Positions 16,621 to 26,313 of a stretch of DNA of 64,000 bases are shown in pieces. Each line of letters begins with the position of its first letter. Position 1 is the first letter of the stretch. The DNA is from Alishewanella agri BL06 (GTDB taxonomy: Bacteria; Pseudomonadota; Gammaproteobacteria; Enterobacterales; Alteromonadaceae), in the NCBI RefSeq assembly GCF_000272005.1, contig NZ_AKKU01000026.1:124001-188000 (forward strand), in the 5' to 3' direction. The position numbers and the translations under genes are program-made. The notes below the pieces were generated by a model. It was given only the letters and a program-made list of their open reading frames with translations. It did no database searches and had not been told where the DNA came from.

Positions 16621-17732
16621 TGACCGCAAAGGCGTATTCTCTGCTGGCAGAGAGCAAAGCTATACCTGAGCTGCAAGTAATCGTCGCCGGAACTGGCAAT
16701 GTGGGATCTGAATTTTTAACCCGTTTTAGTAAACAGCAACAACGCTTTAGCGGGAAAATTGCATTACAACTGGCGGGGATTGTTAACTCGCGGCATGCGC
16801 TTTTGGCGTCGAATTTAGCGGCGGATAGTTGGCAGCGCGACTTTCAACAGTTTGGCAAAGGTTATGCTGCGGCTGACTTGGTCGCGTATCTGCAAGACCT
16901 CGCAGGACCTAAAGTTGTCATCGATATTACGCCCAGTCAGAGTTTTGCCCGGCAGTATCCGGCCTTGATTCAGGCTGGTTGCCATATCATCAGTGCTAAT
17001 AAGCAAGGGGTAACCTTACCGGACGCAGAATATCAGGCACTACGTCAGCAGTTGCGTCAGCACAAGTTGTGCTGGTTAAGTAATACTACCGTCGGTGCCG
17101 GTTTGCCGGTACAACGGATTATCCAGGAATTACTACAAAGTGGTGATCAGATCCAACGGATCAGTGGTGTGTTCTCCGGTACCTTATCCTGGCTACTATG
17201 CCAATATGATGGCAGTAAGCCGTTCTCTGAGTTTGTGCTTGAAGCGCAGCAGCTGGGTTACACCGAGCCGGATCCTCGTGATGATTTATCCGGCAAAGAC
17301 GTACAACGCAAGTTACTAGTGTTGGCACGCGAGCTGGGACTGAAATTGGATTTAGCCGATATCCGTTTAAACCCGTTACTACCCACCGAATTAGCAACTG
17401 GAGAATGGCAGGATTTCTGGCAACAGCGTGAGCGGTTAGACAGACAAATGCTGGCGCTCTATCAACAAGCTAAAGCTAACCAGCAAGTACTGCGCTATGC
17501 GGCTAGTCTGTCGCTACAAGCAGGGCAAATTAAAGCTGAGGTCAGTTTACAAGCGGTGGCATTGGATGCACCTTTAGCTGCACTGGCGCCGTGCGATAAT
17601 ATCTTTGTGATTGAATCGAACTGGTATCGTGATAACCCGTTGGTGCTAAAAGGTCCGGGAGCCGGCAGCATTGTTACCGCCGGCGGCTTACATGCCGATT
17701 TGGCACAGCTGGTAGCACAGCTGGCTGGGTAG
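16620..17732 (+). CDS. Stand-alone MetL-type homoserine dehydrogenase (no aspartokinase domain)
   Basis: A 370-residue homoserine dehydrogenase that reduces aspartate semialdehyde to homoserine. It aligns with the C-terminal half of MetL/ThrA: the dinucleotide loop VAGTGNVGSEFL, then DITPSQSFARQYPALIQAG, ISANKQG, NTTVGAGLPVQ, FSGTLSWLLCQYDGS, EPDPRDDLSGKDVQRKLLVLARE and NPLVLKGPGAG. The aspartokinase domain that precedes this in E. coli MetL (810 residues) is missing. The start codon overlaps the metB stop (TAATG), so no 5' remnant is hidden. The catalytic half is complete, so this looks like a stable domain loss rather than decay. It should fall under MetJ control with metB. metF is not next to it. 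Confidence 0.9.
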   Translation: MTAKAYSLLAESKAIPELQVIVAGTGNVGSEFLTRFSKQQQRFSGKIALQLAGIVNSRHALLASNLAADSWQRDFQQFGKGYAAADLVAYLQDLAGPKVVIDITPSQSFARQYPALIQAGCHIISANKQGVTLPDAEYQALRQQLRQHKLCWLSNTTVGAGLPVQRIIQELLQSGDQIQRISGVFSGTLSWLLCQYDGSKPFSEFVLEAQQLGYTEPDPRDDLSGKDVQRKLLVLARELGLKLDLADIRLNPLLPTELATGEWQDFWQQRERLDRQMLALYQQAKANQQVLRYAASLSLQAGQIKAEVSLQAVALDAPLAALAPCDNIFVIESNWYRDNPLVLKGPGAGSIVTAGGLHADLAQLVAQLAG

Positions 17733-17834
17733 GTTGAGCTTTTACTAAGCGGGATATTGGCAAAAGCCGGCTAACTCGGTTAATCTGCATCTAATATGCT
17801 GCCTGGTGGCTGCTGAAGTTAACGGATTATCTGA

Positions 17835-20741
17835 ATGTCATTGTTGCCGTGGTTTCGCTTAATACTGTGCTGTTGTTTTTTTAGTCCGCTTGCGCTGTTG
17901 GCTCAAGATAGCCACCTGGCAGAGGCCGCTGCGCCGATCCCAGCTTTAGATAACTACTTCAAAGAAAGCCTGAACACCCGTGATGGTCTGCCGCACAACA
18001 CCATTAATGCCATTGCCCAAACTCCAGACGGCTACCTATGGTTTGGCACCTGGGAAGGCGTTGCCCGTTACAATGGTCGCGAGTTTAAAATTTATGATCG
18101 CAGCCCGCTTACTGGTCTGCCAGATGTTGGTGTCAGAACATTTCATCTGGACCGGCACCAGGCGCTATGGGTTGCCGGCTCTCGTGGTGGTTTAGTAAAA
18201 ATCAAAGACGGTATCTGGCAAGCACAACCCCCGTTAGGGGTGCTGATTAACCGGGTGTTACTCGATAGTCAGGATCGGTTGTGGCTAGCCACCGAAGGTA
18301 AGGGGCTGTATCGGCAAAACCCTGATGGCAGCCGCATCGTCCTGCAGCAAACAGATGGCCTGCCCTCAGATCAGGTGCATAGCCTACTTGAAGATCAGGC
18401 AGGACGGATTTGGATTGGTACGTCCGATGGCTTGGTATTTCTCGATCAGCAATTACAGCTGCAGCAACCCAGCGCAGTGGAGTTGCACCGAACCCCGGTA
18501 TTTGCATTAACTGAGCGGGAAAATGAGTTGTTGGTTGGCACAGAGCGCGGTCTGTACAGCATAGCAACGCCGACGAGTGCAGCAGAGACCTTACTTGCTA
18601 ATGTTCCGGTTTCAGCCTTGCTGCAGGAAAGCCGTGATCTGCTGTGGATTGGTACTGTCGACCGGGGTTTATTGCGTCAGCGTCACGGCATCACAGAGCA
18701 ATTAGATATCCGGCAAGGGTTGCCGAATAATCGAATTCTGGCATTGTTGCAGGATAACGAAAAAAGCTTATGGGTTGGCACTAATGGCGGGGTTTTTCGG
18801 CTGCGAGATGCCCCTTTCACTACCTTTACCACTGAGCAGGGGCTGGCGGGCAATTTTATCCGCACCGTGTTATCGCATTCTGATGGCTGTATGTATATCG
18901 GCAGTAGTCGGGGTTTAAACCAATACTGCAAAGGCCAGCTTAAACAATTGGACTTAAGTGCCGTCAGTATTGGGCAATCAATATTAAGCCTGGCCGAGGG
19001 GCCAGATGGGAGCCTTTGGGCTGGCACCTATGCAGATGGCTTGATTCAATTGCAGCAGGGGCAGATTGTGCAGCACTACCATGCCGGTAATTTGTTACCG
19101 GCAAATGAAGTCCGTGCCATTTTGCCACTGGCTGACGGCAAAATTTGGGTCGGCACCGCCCTTGGCGCAGCTTATATCGACAACGGAACCGCGCAATATT
19201 TCAGCCGGGAGCATGGTCTGCCCAGCCCCTTTATTATGGCGTTATACCAAAGCGCCGATCAGCGGATCTTTATTGGCAGTGGCGCCGGTGTGGCAGTGCT
19301 GAAGCCTGATGGAAGCTTACAACGTCTGAACTTACAACCATTCGACGATGCAGACTATGCCTTTGGCTTTGCAGAGGATACTCAAGCCGGTATCTTATGG
19401 ATGACGACTGACCGAGGCTTGTTAGCCTATGATCTGGCGAATGATCAAATCCGGATGATTGGCCGCGCACAGGGTATGCCGTTTGACAAGCTATTTCAGT
19501 TGGTACTCGATCAACAAGGTTACTTTTGGATTAGCAGTAACCGAGGCGTGTTACGGCTAGAGCGGCAAGTGGCCTTGGATGTGATTGCTGGCCGTCGTGG
19601 TTGGGTAGATATTGAGCTGTATGGCGAAAGCGATGGGATGGCCAGCGCCCAGGCGAATGGCGGATCTATGGGTGCCGCGGCGCTTTATCATGACGGCTCA
19701 GTCTGGGTTGCGACATCGATGGGGGTAAGCCGGGTCCAGCCCGAACGGTTGCAACGTTTTGCGCGCATTACGCCACCTGTGGTGATAGAAGAGCTGGCTG
19801 CAGATGGTACCGATTATGCCGTAAAAGATGGACATCAGTTGGCCGCAGGCACCAACCGGATAGAAATTCACTATGCCGGGCTCGGTTACGTGATGTCGCA
19901 GCGCATCCAATATCGAACCTTGCTGGAGGGTTTCGATTTACAATGGGTAAATCGTGGCTCGTCCATTTTAGCTGAATATACCAACTTACCGCCGGGTGAT
20001 TATCGCTTCCGGGTCGCCGCTGCCTATCCGGGCGGCGATTGGAGTAAAAATGAAGCTGTGCTGACCTTTACTGTGCTACCGCATTTATGGCAACGCGGCT
20101 GGTTTCAGTTACTGTTACTGGCAATATTGGCTGGCTCGTTAATTCTCGGTATTCGTTGGCGGTTAGGCAGTTTACAGCGCAGTGAATTGCGGCTGCGCAA
20201 GCTGGTCGCCGAACAAACCGCAGAATTGCAACTGTTAGCCCGGCAAGATGCGTTGACCGGTCTGGCTAACCGGCGGGCATTTGATGAGGCCCTGCAGCAT
20301 GAATATCAGCGGGCACAGCGCTATCATACGACACTGTGTCTGGCTTTACTTGATGTCGATCATTTTAAACGGGTCAATGATCAGTTATCGCATGCCGTCG
20401 GTGATGAGGTATTGAAGCGGGTAGCGGCGGTACTAAAACAACAAAGCCGCAGTATCGATTTGTTAGCCCGCTGGGGTGGAGAGGAGTTTGCAATTCTGTT
20501 ACCCGATACCTCACTTGAGGATGCTACCGAAGTTTGTGAACGACTAAGACACAAAGTAGAGCGGCTCGATCTGAACGATATTGCTCCGGATCTACATATC
20601 ACGATCAGTATTGGCCTAACGACTAACTATAAACTCGATTTATCACAATTGCTGTTGCATGCCGACCAGGCGTTGTATCAGGCCAAGCGAGATGGTCGTA
20701 ACCTGCTGGTCATTGCGGGTCAGCCAAACAAAAATGGATAA
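17835..20741 (+). CDS. Periplasmic-propeller sensor diguanylate cyclase (Reg_prop - Y_Y_Y - GGDEF)
   Basis: A 968-residue membrane protein. Residues 1-23 form a signal peptide. About 40-650 contain repeated two-component-regulator propeller blades (for example SLLEDQAGRIWIGTSDGL) that predict two periplasmic beta-propellers. A Y_Y_Y domain follows (about 670-745), then one membrane helix (about 755-773), a short coil and a cytoplasmic GGDEF domain. The active site is GGEEF at 881-885 and the inhibitory RxxD site is RSID at 872-875, so it should be an active, product-inhibited cyclic di-GMP synthase. This layout is close to hybrid sensor kinases but with the kinase replaced by a cyclase. The ligand is unknown. 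It is monocistronic; its 3' end overlaps the arg operator. Confidence 0.92.
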   Translation: MSLLPWFRLILCCCFFSPLALLAQDSHLAEAAAPIPALDNYFKESLNTRDGLPHNTINAIAQTPDGYLWFGTWEGVARYNGREFKIYDRSPLTGLPDVGVRTFHLDRHQALWVAGSRGGLVKIKDGIWQAQPPLGVLINRVLLDSQDRLWLATEGKGLYRQNPDGSRIVLQQTDGLPSDQVHSLLEDQAGRIWIGTSDGLVFLDQQLQLQQPSAVELHRTPVFALTERENELLVGTERGLYSIATPTSAAETLLANVPVSALLQESRDLLWIGTVDRGLLRQRHGITEQLDIRQGLPNNRILALLQDNEKSLWVGTNGGVFRLRDAPFTTFTTEQGLAGNFIRTVLSHSDGCMYIGSSRGLNQYCKGQLKQLDLSAVSIGQSILSLAEGPDGSLWAGTYADGLIQLQQGQIVQHYHAGNLLPANEVRAILPLADGKIWVGTALGAAYIDNGTAQYFSREHGLPSPFIMALYQSADQRIFIGSGAGVAVLKPDGSLQRLNLQPFDDADYAFGFAEDTQAGILWMTTDRGLLAYDLANDQIRMIGRAQGMPFDKLFQLVLDQQGYFWISSNRGVLRLERQVALDVIAGRRGWVDIELYGESDGMASAQANGGSMGAAALYHDGSVWVATSMGVSRVQPERLQRFARITPPVVIEELAADGTDYAVKDGHQLAAGTNRIEIHYAGLGYVMSQRIQYRTLLEGFDLQWVNRGSSILAEYTNLPPGDYRFRVAAAYPGGDWSKNEAVLTFTVLPHLWQRGWFQLLLLAILAGSLILGIRWRLGSLQRSELRLRKLVAEQTAELQLLARQDALTGLANRRAFDEALQHEYQRAQRYHTTLCLALLDVDHFKRVNDQLSHAVGDEVLKRVAAVLKQQSRSIDLLARWGGEEFAILLPDTSLEDATEVCERLRHKVERLDLNDIAPDLHITISIGLTTNYKLDLSQLLLHADQALYQAKRDGRNLLVIAGQPNKNG

Positions 20742-20771
20742 TAATTCAAAAAAACAGCATAATAATTCTTG
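20733..20771. promoter_or_regulatory. Tandem ARG boxes (ArgR operator) of argCBFGH
   Basis: Box 1 at 20733-20750 has TGGAT-AATA-ATTCA, one mismatch from TGAAT-W4-ATTCA. Box 2 at 20754-20771 has AGCAT-AATA-ATTCT, three mismatches. They are separated by 3 bp, the spacing used by the ArgR hexamer. Box 1 overlaps the stop codon of the preceding gene. Confidence 0.82.
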
Positions 20772-20797
20772 ATTGTGCATGTCCTTCCCACTACACT
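20769..20797 (+). promoter_or_regulatory. argC promoter
   Basis: TTGATT (20769-20774), a 17-bp spacer and TACACT (20792-20797). The second ARG box touches the -35, so bound ArgR would block RNA polymerase. Confidence 0.62.
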
Positions 20798-20854
20798 AGG
20801 CGCCAGTTTGTGCTATAACTGGTAGCTTGTGTTTTTTGTTAGTAAGAGTATTTC

Positions 20855-21883
20855 ATGTCTGATATTTCAAAATCCTCAAAAATTCGTAGCGCGGTATTAG
20901 GCGCTGCCGGTTACAGCGGCGCAGAGCTTTGTGCCTTGTTAAGCGCAAACCCTTATTTTGAACTCAGTTATGCTTTTGCCTCTGGCGGCCGTGATCCTGA
21001 GCCGCTGGCTAGCTTATATCCGCGTTTTGCCCGGCAAGTCGATATTCTGGTGGAGCCCTGGCAGGACAGCCTGATCCCTGAGCTGGATATCGAGGTGGCA
21101 TTTCTGGCGCTGCCGCATGAGGCCAGTGAAGAGGTGGCGCCTAAACTGTTGGCCAAAGGGATTAAGGTGTTTGACCTGTCCGGCGCCTTTCGCTTAAAGC
21201 AGCCAGAGCTGTATCCGCAGTACTATGGCTATGCCCATCAACATCCGGAATTACTCGAGCAAGCCGTCTATTCGTTAATGGAATGGCAAACTGAGCCGCT
21301 GGGCGATCTGGTCTCGGTACCCGGCTGTTATCCTACCGCCTGTTCACTGGCATTATTACCGGTGTTAAAGGCCGGTCTGGTTGCGGCGGATTGTATCCCG
21401 GTGATCAGTGCGACCAGCGGTGTATCGGGCGCAGGCCGTAAAGCCAGCCTGACCACCTCTTTCTGCGAAGTGGGTCTGAATGCCTATGGTTTCTTCAAGC
21501 ATCGGCACCGGCCGGAGATTGAGCAGAACCTTGGCCGTAAAGTGGTATTCACGCCTCACCTGGGTAATTTTAAACGTGGCATTCTGGCCACCTGTGTGGT
21601 GAACCTGAAGCCTGGTGTCAGCGCGGAGCAGGTCAAGTCGGCTTTTAGCCAGGCCTATACCGGTAAGCCGCTGATCCGTTTTACTGATAAATCCCCTAAT
21701 GTCGCTGACGTTGCCGGCACCCCGTTCTGTGACCTTTACTGGCAACAGGATGGCGAGCAATTGGTGATTATGTCGGCGATCGACAACCTGTTAAAAGGCG
21801 CGGCAGCGCAGGCTATGCAAGCTGCGAACGTACGTTTTGGCAAACCGGAAACGGCTGGTTTATTTGCAGGAGCCGTCGCATGA
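20855..21883 (+). CDS. argC: N-acetyl-gamma-glutamyl-phosphate reductase ArgC
   Basis: Third step of arginine synthesis, reducing N-acetylglutamyl phosphate to the semialdehyde with NADPH. It has 342 residues. The Rossmann start is AVLGAAGYSGAELCALL and the catalytic cysteine is Cys158 in SVPGCYPTACSLALLP. The GVSGAGRKA segment and the ending NLLKGAAAQAMQAAN are conserved. It is first gene of the ArgR-controlled argCBFGH operon and overlaps argB by 4 bp (ATGA). Confidence 0.97.
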   Translation: MSDISKSSKIRSAVLGAAGYSGAELCALLSANPYFELSYAFASGGRDPEPLASLYPRFARQVDILVEPWQDSLIPELDIEVAFLALPHEASEEVAPKLLAKGIKVFDLSGAFRLKQPELYPQYYGYAHQHPELLEQAVYSLMEWQTEPLGDLVSVPGCYPTACSLALLPVLKAGLVAADCIPVISATSGVSGAGRKASLTTSFCEVGLNAYGFFKHRHRPEIEQNLGRKVVFTPHLGNFKRGILATCVVNLKPGVSAEQVKSAFSQAYTGKPLIRFTDKSPNVADVAGTPFCDLYWQQDGEQLVIMSAIDNLLKGAAAQAMQAANVRFGKPETAGLFAGAVA

Positions 21884-22644
21884 AACCAGTGGTATTAAAA
21901 ATGGGCGGCCGCCTGTTGCAAGACAGAGCGGCGCTGGATGCCTTGTTAGCAGTGTGTGCCAACATTAAACAGCGGCGACCAGTGGTACTGGTGCATGGCG
22001 GCGGTGACCAGGTTGACCAGTGGCTGGCAAAATTTGGTTTTAATACCGAAAAAATTGATGGTCAGCGGGTGTCACCGGCTGAGCAAATGCCAGTGATAAC
22101 CGGTGCGCTGGACGGCGCGGTCAATGCCGAAATGGTCAGCCGGGCGATATTAGCGGGTTTAAACCCCGTTGGTCTGAATCTGTCAGCAGGTAATAGCTGT
22201 CAGTTTAGCGTGAACAATAAACTGGGCGCGGTAGGTATCGCAAAGCCGGCTGAGCCGACCTTACTTAACCTGTTATTAGAACAAGGTTTTACCCCGGTAT
22301 TTAGCTCTATTGGTATAGGTGCAGAGGGGCAGTTGTTAAATGTGAATGCGGATCTGGCTGCAGCGGCGATTTGTCAGCTGGTCAAGGGCCAACTGGTATT
22401 ACTGACTGATGTGCCGGGCATTTTAGATGCCCAGATGCAACTGATCCCAACCTTAAGCACTGCGCAAGCGGCTGAGCTGGTGACACAGGGGGTGATCAAG
22501 GGCGGCATGAAAGTCAAACTGGATGCCGCGCTGGAAACGGCTGCCGCACTGCAAAGTAATATCGTCGTTGCCGGCTGGCAGAATCCGGAAGATTTGCAAA
22601 ACCTGATGCAGGATAAGCCTGTTGGCACCTGCATTATGTATTAA
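21880..22644 (+). CDS. argB: Acetylglutamate kinase ArgB
   Basis: Second step of arginine synthesis, phosphorylating N-acetylglutamate. It is a 254-residue amino-acid-kinase fold protein of the short, enterobacterial type. It starts VVLKMGGRLLQDRAALDAL; the nucleotide loop is LVHGGGDQVDQWL, and the NVNADLAAAAICQLVKG and GVIKGGMKVKLDAA segments bind nucleotide and substrate. It lacks the N-terminal helix of arginine-inhibited NAGKs, which suggests it is not strongly feedback inhibited. It is coupled to argC by ATGA overlap. A small inverted repeat (GGCGC-N6-GCGCC) lies in the gap before argF. Confidence 0.95.
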   Translation: MKPVVLKMGGRLLQDRAALDALLAVCANIKQRRPVVLVHGGGDQVDQWLAKFGFNTEKIDGQRVSPAEQMPVITGALDGAVNAEMVSRAILAGLNPVGLNLSAGNSCQFSVNNKLGAVGIAKPAEPTLLNLLLEQGFTPVFSSIGIGAEGQLLNVNADLAAAAICQLVKGQLVLLTDVPGILDAQMQLIPTLSTAQAAELVTQGVIKGGMKVKLDAALETAAALQSNIVVAGWQNPEDLQNLMQDKPVGTCIMY

Positions 22645-22704
22645 CCTCAGGGCGCAGCTTAGCGCCAAAATATAAGGAAACCGCTTAGCGGATACGTGTG
22701 TTTT

Positions 22705-23619
22705 ATGAGTAAATTAACCCAGCTGCTGTGTTTAGCTGAACTGGATCAGACACAACTTAAGGCGCTGCTCGAGTTAGCGCTGAATATCAAACAAAACCCG
22801 CAGGATTACCAGCAGGCATTAAAGGGCCGCAGCATTGCGCTGTTGTTTGAAAAGCCCTCGCTGCGCACCCGCGTCAGTTTCGATGTTGGTATTTACAAAC
22901 TCGGTGGCCACAGTGTCTATCTGGATTTGCAAAACGGCGCTATGGGCGTGCGTGAGTCGGTAGAGGATTTTGGCAGCAATTTGGCGTGCTGGACCGATGC
23001 GATAGTGGCACGGGTTTACTCGCAAAAAACGCTGGTACAGCTGGCGCTAAGCAGTAAAAAACCGGTGATTAACGCACTAAGTGACCTTTACCATCCATGC
23101 CAGGCACTGGCCGATTTACTGACTTTAAAAGAGCAATATGGTGACCTGAATAAAGTGCATCTGGCCTTTGTTGGCGATGGCAATAATGTCTGTCATTCGT
23201 TGATGTTGGGCGCCGCCATTATGGGCATGGATCTGACAGTCGTGACGCCACAGGGCTTTGGTCCTGATGCTCATGTGCTATTAAAAGCACAGGAGTTGGC
23301 GCAGCACAGTGGCGCCAAGCTGACACTCAGTCAGCATTTGTCGTCAGCCGCAGGTGCGGATGCGATCTATACCGATACCTGGGTGTCGATGGGGAATAAA
23401 GCCGATCCGGCGCAGGTACAACGTATTTTTGCACCTTATCAAATTAATACCGCTGCCATGCAACGGTTGGCAGTAAAACATTTTATGCACTGTTTGCCGG
23501 CACATCGTGGTCAGGAAGTGACCAGTGAAGTGCTGGACAGTGAATTTTCTCTGGCATTGCAGCAGGCGGAAAACCGGATGCATGCGCAAAATGCTGTGTT
23601 AGTCAGTTTATTTAGTTGA
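22705..23619 (+). CDS. argF: Ornithine carbamoyltransferase ArgF
   Basis: Transfers carbamoyl phosphate to ornithine to give citrulline. It has 304 residues from the ATG at 22705 (a GTG at 22696 is less likely). The carbamoyl-phosphate loop reads KPSLRTR instead of the STRTR of many homologues, a variant found in several gammaproteobacterial and acetyl-ornithine-type enzymes. The HPCQALADL motif and HCLPAHRG, with the catalytic cysteine, are present. ArgE is not in the window, so whether the substrate is ornithine or an acylated form cannot be settled from sequence; ornithine is the default. There is no strong Shine-Dalgarno, so expression may depend on upstream translation. Confidence 0.93.
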   Translation: MSKLTQLLCLAELDQTQLKALLELALNIKQNPQDYQQALKGRSIALLFEKPSLRTRVSFDVGIYKLGGHSVYLDLQNGAMGVRESVEDFGSNLACWTDAIVARVYSQKTLVQLALSSKKPVINALSDLYHPCQALADLLTLKEQYGDLNKVHLAFVGDGNNVCHSLMLGAAIMGMDLTVVTPQGFGPDAHVLLKAQELAQHSGAKLTLSQHLSSAAGADAIYTDTWVSMGNKADPAQVQRIFAPYQINTAAMQRLAVKHFMHCLPAHRGQEVTSEVLDSEFSLALQQAENRMHAQNAVLVSLFS

Positions 23620-23627
23620 GGTTGGTA

Positions 23628-24842
23628 ATGAGCGTAAAGAACGTAAAAAAAGTGGTACTGGCTTATTCTGGCGGTTTAGATACCTCGGCCATTGTACCTT
23701 GGTTAAAAGATAACTATGACTGTGAAGTCATCGCTTTCGTCGCTAATGTTGGCCAAGGCGACGAAGAGCTGGCTGGCGTAGAGCAAAAAGCCATTAACTC
23801 TGGCGCTAGCAGCTGCTATGTTGTTGACTTGCGTGAAGAGCTGGTAAACGAAGTGATTTTCCCGACCTTAAAAACCGGCGCTGTCTATGAAGGCCAGTAT
23901 TTGCTTGGCACCTCAATGGCGCGGCCAGTGATTGCCCGCGCTCAGGTCAAACTGGCACTGGAGCTGGGCGCTGATGCGCTCTGTCATGGCTGTACCGGTA
24001 AAGGTAATGATCAGGTGCGGTTTGAAGGCGCTTTTGCTGCCCTGGCACCGCAGTTAAAAGTTATCGCGCCCTGGCGGGAATGGGAGTTTAACTCCCGGCA
24101 ATCGCTGTTAAATTATCTGGCCGAGAAGAAGATCCCAACCACGGCTTCTGCCACCAAAATCTACAGCCGCGATGCTAACCTGTGGCATATTTCGCATGAA
24201 GGCGGCGAAATTGAAAATCCATGGAATGAACCATCTGACCAGATCTGGATGTGGACCAAATCTCCGGAGCAAGCGCCGGACAAAGCCGAATATGTTGAGC
24301 TGAGCTTCGAAGCCGGTGAGCTGAAAAAGGTCAATGGTCAGGCCATGAATGGTGTGGCAGCCATTGAACTGCTAAATGCCGTTGGCTCTGAGCATGGTGT
24401 TGGCCGGATTGATATCGTCGAAAACCGGTTAGTTGGCATGAAGTCCCGTGGCTGTTATGAAACGCCGGGCGGTACCATTATTCTGGCGGCACTAAAAGGC
24501 CTGGAAGCGCTGGTTTATGACCGCACCTCACTGAAATATCGGGAAGAAGTAGGTTTAGAGTTTGCCCAGCTGGTCTATGATGGCCGTTGGTTTACACCGT
24601 TGAAAGACGCCTTGCTGGCAGCCGCCACCTCATTAGCCGCGCAGCTGACCGGTGATGTAGTGGTCAAGCTGTATAAAGGTAATGTCACTGTGGCCAAGCG
24701 TCGCTCGCCGAATAGTTTGTACTCTGAAGCCTTTGCCACCTTTGAAGGTGATGAAGTCTATAACCAGAAAGACGCTGAAGGCTTTATCCGGTTGTACAGT
24801 CTGGCCAGCCGGATCCGGGCGCTGCACGCGAAGAAGGATTAA
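23628..24842 (+). CDS. argG: Argininosuccinate synthase ArgG
   Basis: ATP-dependent joining of citrulline and aspartate. It has 404 residues from the ATG at 23628, which follows a GAGG Shine-Dalgarno overlapping the argF stop; an in-frame start 12 bases earlier lacks this. The PP-loop motif is [12 protein letters not shown], followed by GQGDEE and [24 protein letters not shown] and the [11 protein letters not shown] segment are canonical for the short class of the enzyme. It is fourth gene of argCBFGH and is followed 3 bp later by argH. Confidence 0.98.
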   Translation: MSVKNVKKVVLAYSGGLDTSAIVPWLKDNYDCEVIAFVANVGQGDEELAGVEQKAINSGASSCYVVDLREELVNEVIFPTLKTGAVYEGQYLLGTSMARPVIARAQVKLALELGADALCHGCTGKGNDQVRFEGAFAALAPQLKVIAPWREWEFNSRQSLLNYLAEKKIPTTASATKIYSRDANLWHISHEGGEIENPWNEPSDQIWMWTKSPEQAPDKAEYVELSFEAGELKKVNGQAMNGVAAIELLNAVGSEHGVGRIDIVENRLVGMKSRGCYETPGGTIILAALKGLEALVYDRTSLKYREEVGLEFAQLVYDGRWFTPLKDALLAAATSLAAQLTGDVVVKLYKGNVTVAKRRSPNSLYSEAFATFEGDEVYNQKDAEGFIRLYSLASRIRALHAKKD

Positions 24843-24845
24843 GTT

Positions 24846-26231
24846 ATGGCGATGTGGGGTGGTCGCTTTACCGAAGCGACACTGGCTGAGTTCCGCGATT
24901 TTAACGATTCGCTGAGTTTTGATTATCAACTGGCGCTGCAGGATATCGCAGCGTCGCGCGCCTGGGCCGCCGGTTTGTTGCAAGCCGGTATTATCAATCA
25001 GCAGGAAGCACAGCAGCTGGATGCCGGTTTGGCTGACTTAGCGGTGGCGATTGAGGCGGATCCGACATTACCGTTGCAAACCCAGGAAGAGGATATTCAC
25101 AGCTGGGTGGAAGCCCAGCTTACCGCTAAACTGGGCGCGGTGGCGAAGAAGTTACATACCGGACGCAGCCGTAATGATTTGGTCGCCACCGATCTACGGT
25201 TATGGACCCGGCTAAATGCTGGCTATGTGCGACAGGCGCTACTATCGGTACTAAGAGCCTTGCTGGTATTTGCCGAGCGAGCCGGTACTGACGTGATGCC
25301 GGGTTTTACCCATCTACAGCGCGCCCAGCCGGTTTTAGTCGCGCATTGGGCACTGGCTTATGTCGAGATGTTTAAACGTGACCTGAGTCGCTTAGATGAC
25401 GCTGTTGCACGCTTAGATGTGTGTCCGCTGGGCTGTGGTGCACTGGCCGGTACTGGTGTGGCGATGGATCGGCATACACTGGCACAGCGTCTGGGATTTG
25501 CCCAGGCAGCAGCCAATAGTCTGGATGCGGTATCAGATCGTGACTATGTGGTGGAGCTTTCTGCTGCCGCCAGCTTGTGTATGACGCACTTATCACGGTT
25601 GTCGGAAGATGTGATCTTCTTCTGTTCGGGTGAGGCGGCGTTCTTTAAATTGGGTGACGCCATCAGTAGCGGTTCTTCGCTGATGCCGCAAAAGAAAAAC
25701 CCGGATGTGTTTGAGCTACTGCGCGGTAAAACCGGCCGTGTACTCGGACATTTGGTCGCCATTTTGCATGTGTTGAAAGGCTTACCTTTGGCCTATAACA
25801 AAGATATGCAGGAAGATAAACAGGGCTTTTTTGACCTGATGGCAACCTGGCAGCAATCTCTGCTGGTGTTAGCAACGGTATTACCCCATTTAGCGGTGAA
25901 TACAGAGCAATGCCGGCGGGCCGCCGAGCTGGGTTATAGCAACGCGACGGATCTGGCTGATTATCTGGTAGCCAAGGGCGTGCCGTTCCGTGACGCGCAT
26001 GAGCTGTCGGGAGCGCTGGTGTTAAAAGCTTCAGCGGCCAAGGTCGCGCTCGAAGCATTACCACTGACTGAGATGCAGCAGGTCAGCCCGCTGATTACCG
26101 ATGATGTCTACGCTGCGCTGACCATTGAAGCCGGTTTGGCCAAACGTGCCGCTCTGGGGGGCACGGCACCACAGCAGGTGCTCTGGCAGTTAAAGCAGGC
26201 ACAACAATGGTTTGATGCGCTGAGCGACTAA
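24846..26231 (+). CDS. argH: Argininosuccinate lyase ArgH
   Basis: Final step of arginine synthesis, splitting argininosuccinate into arginine and fumarate. It has 461 residues of the fumarase/aspartase superfamily. The start MWGGRFTEATLAEFRDFN is typical. HTGRSRNDLVATDLRLW and TGVAMDRHTLAQRLGF are conserved, and the signature loop GSSLMPQKKNPD holds the catalytic serine. There is no fused acetylglutamate synthase domain as found in some marine relatives, so argA must be elsewhere. It is the last gene of the operon and is followed by a strong terminator. Confidence 0.98.
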   Translation: MAMWGGRFTEATLAEFRDFNDSLSFDYQLALQDIAASRAWAAGLLQAGIINQQEAQQLDAGLADLAVAIEADPTLPLQTQEEDIHSWVEAQLTAKLGAVAKKLHTGRSRNDLVATDLRLWTRLNAGYVRQALLSVLRALLVFAERAGTDVMPGFTHLQRAQPVLVAHWALAYVEMFKRDLSRLDDAVARLDVCPLGCGALAGTGVAMDRHTLAQRLGFAQAAANSLDAVSDRDYVVELSAAASLCMTHLSRLSEDVIFFCSGEAAFFKLGDAISSGSSLMPQKKNPDVFELLRGKTGRVLGHLVAILHVLKGLPLAYNKDMQEDKQGFFDLMATWQQSLLVLATVLPHLAVNTEQCRRAAELGYSNATDLADYLVAKGVPFRDAHELSGALVLKASAAKVALEALPLTEMQQVSPLITDDVYAALTIEAGLAKRAALGGTAPQQVLWQLKQAQQWFDALSD

Positions 26232-26248
26232 ATAAAGCGCAACTAAAT

Positions 26249-26276
26249 AAAAAAACCGGCAAAGCCGGTTTTTTTA
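26249..26276. terminator. Terminator between argH and mrcA
   Basis: A-run, ACCGGC, AAA loop, GCCGGT and a run of seven T. The symmetrical tracts allow it to serve argH rightward and mrcA leftward. Confidence 0.88.
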
Positions 26277-26313
26277 TTGGATGTGCTATTGGGCTGATAA
26301 GGAGCAACAGCAG

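Noticed and set aside
22696-22704. GTG start for argF at 22696
   Set aside because: The ATG at 22705 begins the conserved MSKLTQLL sequence and the nine-base extension has no better ribosome binding site.
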